Below are positions 62,859 through 64,000 of a stretch of 64,000 nt of DNA, in pieces. The first letter of the stretch is position 1. Each line of letters starts with the position of its first letter. The stretch lies in assembly GCA_946404865.1 (NCBI GenBank), contig CAMJFC010000007.1, positions 18,297-82,296 on the forward strand. Reading direction: 5' to 3'. Both the position numbers and the translations under genes were made by a program. Source of the DNA: an uncultured Prevotellaceae bacterium. GTDB lineage: Bacteria; Bacteroidota; Bacteroidia; Bacteroidales; Bacteroidaceae. The notes under the pieces are model-generated. The model searched no databases. It saw only the letters and a list, made by a program, of their open reading frames with translations, and had not been told where the DNA came from.

Positions 62859-62910
62859 CGGACTTATTCCACACAGATAGTATCATCGCTCAGATTTTCA
62901 GTTTTATTTC

Positions 62911-62933
62911 GGGGACGCGGCACGCCGCGCCCC
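62911..62933. repeat. G/C-rich palindrome GGGGACGCGGCAC...
   Basis: GGGGaCGCGGC-AC-GCCGCGCCCC is a near-perfect palindrome of the same style as the 9168 elements, standing out in A/T-rich surroundings 53 nt after the RDD gene. Confidence 0.6.
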
Positions 62934-63058
62934 TACTTCTCATACATATCGTGCATGGTGAGGCTGCGAGAGATAATGTCAGTGTGCTTGTTGCTTTTCA
63001 ATTCGTATGGGGTAATCATCGTCAAAGAAAGGCCTTTGGTGTTTGGTCGCAGATAGAA
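62933..63058 (-). pseudogene. C-terminal fragment of an unidentified gene
   Basis: On the minus strand a frame reads LRPNTKGLSLTMITPYEL then KSNKHTDIISRSLTMHDMYEK and a stop, composition like a real protein end. It is cut off exactly where the second 122-bp repeat begins. I do not recognise the parent. Possibly a gene truncated by the event that made the repeat. Confidence 0.4.
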
Positions 63059-63180
63059 GAATCTTTATCTTTGCAACCAAGATTTTTTTCATTGCTAAAT
63101 GTTGTATGTTTCAAAAAATATATCTATATTTGCAGTGCCTAATCATATAGCCGAAGCCCTATGGGTTGAGGTCAGTGGAT
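63059..63180. repeat. 122-bp perfect direct repeat, copy 2
   Basis: Same sequence as 61143-61264. After it, the sequence continues as different A/T-rich spacer leading to the kinase gene about 100 nt later. Confidence 0.9.
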
Positions 63181-63278
63181 AGGTGCTATGACACTGAAAG
63201 ACACTCTGTTAAGTAATTCGTAGTTTTTTTATTTTTGAGATTTCGTGTATATTGAATAGACTTAGATAGAACAGAATA

Positions 63279-64000
63279 GTGAACTATCCGCTTATATCAG
63301 AATACATAGACGCAATAAAATCATCAGAGGATAACTTCGGGGAACTGAGTTATCTGAGACCTGTATTCGGTGATGATGGGCTGCCTGTAATGACAGGTGG
63401 CAACTTCGCTGTGGTTTTTAAGATGAAAGATGAACGGAGTGGAAAATTCTATGCAATAAAGTGCTTCACAAAAGAGCAGGAAGGACGGGCGGAGGCTTAT
63501 CGTGAGATTGCAAAAGAATTGAAAGATGTATCATCTCCATACATTCTCTCCATTCGTTATATAGAAAAAGAATTGTTTGTAGATACAGACCAAACCGTAG
63601 AAACGGAGTTCCCCGTGCTGCTTATGGATTGGGTGGAAGGCAAGACGCTCGATAAGTATCTCCGTGAGAATTTAGATGACAGGTATGCATTGGAAATGCT
63701 GGCCTATCGTTTCAGTCAGTTAGCCCAGTGGCTTATTCCTCAGCCTTTTGCTCATGGTGACCTGAAGCCTGACAACATCTTAGTTCGTGGTGATGGCACG
63801 CTCGTTCTTGTTGATTACGATGGAATGTATGTGCCAGCAATGAAAGGGCAAAAGGCTCGTGAACTCGGCTCCCCTAACTTCCGTCATCCTCTGCGAACAG
63901 CTGATGATTTCGATGAGCATATTGATGATTTCCCAATCGTGTCAATATTGCTTTCTCTTAAGGCCATATCAATAAAACCTTTGTTGTTGAATAAATATGG
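63279..64000 (+). CDS. Serine/threonine protein kinase-like protein (partial, runs off window)
   Basis: At least 240 aa from a GTG start; absent from the ORF track. An in-frame stop at 63267-63269 limits the start. The N-terminus VNYPLISEYIDAIKSSEDNF matches, from memory, Prevotella kinases starting M/VNYPLISEY. Kinase motifs: glycine-loop region MTGGNFAVVFKM, Lys in FYAIKCFTKEQ, catalytic loop FAHGDLKPDNILV (HGD in place of HRD), metal loop VLVDYDGMYVP (DYDG for DFG) and the activation segment SPNFRHPLRT. Eukaryotic-like kinases in bacteria often sit in accessory or defence islands; targets unknown. The C-terminus is beyond the window. Confidence 0.8.
   Translation, partial: MNYPLISEYIDAIKSSEDNFGELSYLRPVFGDDGLPVMTGGNFAVVFKMKDERSGKFYAIKCFTKEQEGRAEAYREIAKELKDVSSPYILSIRYIEKELFVDTDQTVETEFPVLLMDWVEGKTLDKYLRENLDDRYALEMLAYRFSQLAQWLIPQPFAHGDLKPDNILVRGDGTLVLVDYDGMYVPAMKGQKARELGSPNFRHPLRTADDFDEHIDDFPIVSILLSLKAISIKPLLLNKY

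Overview
The window looks like a chromosome segment of a Bacteroidales bacterium, most likely Prevotellaceae (Prevotella or a relative). Evidence is the SusC/SusD pair, many large secreted proteins with choice-of-anchor (cleaved-adhesin) modules and type IX secretion (T9SS)-style C-terminal tails, the rarity of Shine-Dalgarno sequences, and the repeated Bacteroidota promoter signature TTTG-(19-21)-TAnnTTTG upstream of genes. Most of the window is of moderate G+C. From about 58.4 kb to the right edge it is visibly A/T-rich and looks like an accessory island. No database search was possible; families are assigned by recognising motifs.

Layout. 0-3.5 kb: a large secreted adhesin-like protein plus a tiny acidic companion peptide. 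3.8-7.7 kb (minus): cvfB-like RNA-binding protein, lolD-type ABC ATPase, CPA2 cation/proton antiporter. 8.1-12.2 kb: asd, a LytS-type histidine kinase with its LytTR regulator, and a convergent NarL-type regulator. 12.5-30.9 kb: five large secreted proteins, 647 to 1,616 aa. Two of them are tandem paralogs, and each of those two is followed by another tiny companion peptide. 31.1-36.4 kb: L-rhamnose catabolism (rhaB, an isomerase of the fucose/arabinose isomerase type, an MFS sugar transporter, rhaD). 36.5 kb: a minus-strand tRNA-like gene with an odd anticodon arm. 36.8-51.3 kb: SusC/SusD, a lactaldehyde dehydrogenase, an SGNH esterase, a GH28 pectinase-like enzyme and a GH95 enzyme. With the rhamnose genes this suggests use of a rhamnose-containing pectin (rhamnogalacturonan). 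The sugar kinase, isomerase and aldolase would yield lactaldehyde, and the aldehyde dehydrogenase would oxidise it. 52.0-58.6 kb: AAA ATPases fused to PD-(D/E)XK nuclease-like domains, an outer-membrane barrel, a mini sorting-domain protein, frr and rsgA. 58.4-64 kb: an A/T-rich island with gene remnants, an uncharacterised membrane-anchored gene pair, a zinc-ribbon protein, a Tyr/acid-rich small protein, an RDD membrane protein and a protein kinase cut by the window edge. A perfect 122-bp direct repeat brackets part of this island.

The most interesting signals are these: (i) several PD-(D/E)XK-type genes, each bordered by its own private repeat structure, notably five operator-like cores at exactly 33-bp spacing upstream of an AAA/DUF4143 gene, three tandem promoter-hairpin units upstream of an AAA/PD-(D/E)XK gene, and 48-bp inverted repeats around a GxxExxY gene; (ii) a family of tiny 'K-x-Y-I-x-P-E ... 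VW' peptides, each paired with a giant secreted protein; (iii) domain insertion and domain divergence between two tandem giant paralogs; (iv) the 122-bp direct repeat; (v) the odd tRNA; (vi) G/C-rich palindromic repeats that have become part of the coding ends of four housekeeping genes.
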